Shown here: positions 63,893 to 64,000 of the stretch, one piece after another
Position numbering within the stretch: position 1 is the stretch's first letter
How the letters are laid out: each line of letters opens with the position of its first letter
Made by a program: the position numbers and the translations under genes
Notes under the pieces: generated by a model
Databases searched by the model: none
Told to the model about the DNA's origin: nothing
The model's input: only the letters and a program-made list of their open reading frames with translations
Assembly: GCF_900172375.1 (NCBI RefSeq)
Contig: NZ_FWFS01000004.1
Coordinates: 1 to 64,000 of the forward strand
Origin: Aquimixticola soesokkakensis
GTDB taxonomy: Bacteria > Pseudomonadota > Alphaproteobacteria > Rhodobacterales > Rhodobacteraceae
Reading direction: 5' to 3'
Length of the DNA stretch: 64,000 nucleotides

Positions 63893-64000
63893 TCAGATCG
63901 CGCCATCAAGGGCAGCAACGGCCAGCGAGGCCTGTTCGACATCGTCAAAGGGAAACACATCGTCACCGACGACCTGCCCCGTCTCGTGGCCCTTGCCACA
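63893..64000 (-). CDS. murE: UDP-N-acetylmuramoyl-tripeptide synthetase (partial, 3' end)
   Basis: Only the last ~35 codons are inside the window. They encode GKGHETGQVVGDDVFPFDDV followed by EQASLAVAALDGAI and a TGA at 63895-63893. GKGHE is the conserved C-terminal MurE motif, and position directly before murF confirms the identity. The rest of the gene lies beyond 64000. Confidence 0.92.
   Translation of the reverse strand, partial: CGKGHETGQVVGDDVFPFDDVEQASLAVAALDGAI

Overview
The window comes from an alphaproteobacterial chromosome, most likely a Rhodobacterales (Roseobacter-group) organism. This rests on gene content and order: a dcw cluster running murE-murF-mraY-murD-ftsW-murG-murC-murB-ddl-ftsQ-ftsA-ftsZ followed by lpxC, bamD and recN; a solitary aa3 oxidase subunit I gene beside a membrane/periplasmic c-type cytochrome, as in Paracoccus/Rhodobacter; an aerobic cobaltochelatase pair cobS/cobT; and small family-restricted proteins (DUF2484, DUF2161, DUF3008). 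Coding DNA is GC-rich throughout; the strongest exception is the short AT-rich stretch at about 2920-3180 next to tRNA-Ser.

Layout. 1-3178 is the right end of an integrated element: decayed integrase debris, an intact tyrosine recombinase with an AlpA-like partner, and the 3' end of tRNA-Ser(UGA) as the insertion point. 3754-10478 is a plus-strand housekeeping series: SPOR lipoprotein, dacA, tmk, holB, a TatD nuclease, an MBL-fold hydrolase and an AEC transporter. 10648-13482 encodes a large RTX/Hint secreted protein. 13.7-24.2 kb holds tRNA-Leu(GAG), lipB, trkH, cytochrome c, ctaD, DUF2244, DUF3008, yqeY, carA and a membrane glycosyltransferase with an MshEN-like domain. 24.2-33 kb is mixed: a GntR regulator, a pyrimidine 5'-nucleotidase, a UbiH-type monooxygenase, a lytic transglycosylase, gatB, DUF4177, bolA, a J-domain protein, DUF808 and a fasciclin protein. 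33.4-43 kb holds cobS, an unknown exported protein, cobT, an aminopeptidase P, DUF427, a ClC protein, a GlcD-type oxidase and an NTF2-like protein.

42.98-64.0 kb is essentially one minus-strand envelope and division block (recN, bamD, lpxC, then dcw), broken only by a plus-strand DUF2945/topoisomerase IB pair between ftsW and murD. Many of its genes overlap by 4 bases (ATGA), which implies translational coupling of peptidoglycan precursor synthesis with division.

The least ordinary signals are non-coding. (i) Five 28-bp tandem units begin at the ftsZ stop codon, each able to form a hairpin with a GCAAA loop in the mRNA. (ii) Three 21-bp-spaced hairpins with the same GCAAA loop lie in the ddl leader; in one of them the stem strands are swapped. 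(iii) A roughly 24-nt motif sits 4-40 nt downstream of four unrelated genes, always in the sense orientation of the gene it follows. A small DUF2484 gene also appears to start at CTG behind a perfect Shine-Dalgarno sequence. No CRISPR array, complete insertion sequence, rRNA or riboswitch was recognised.
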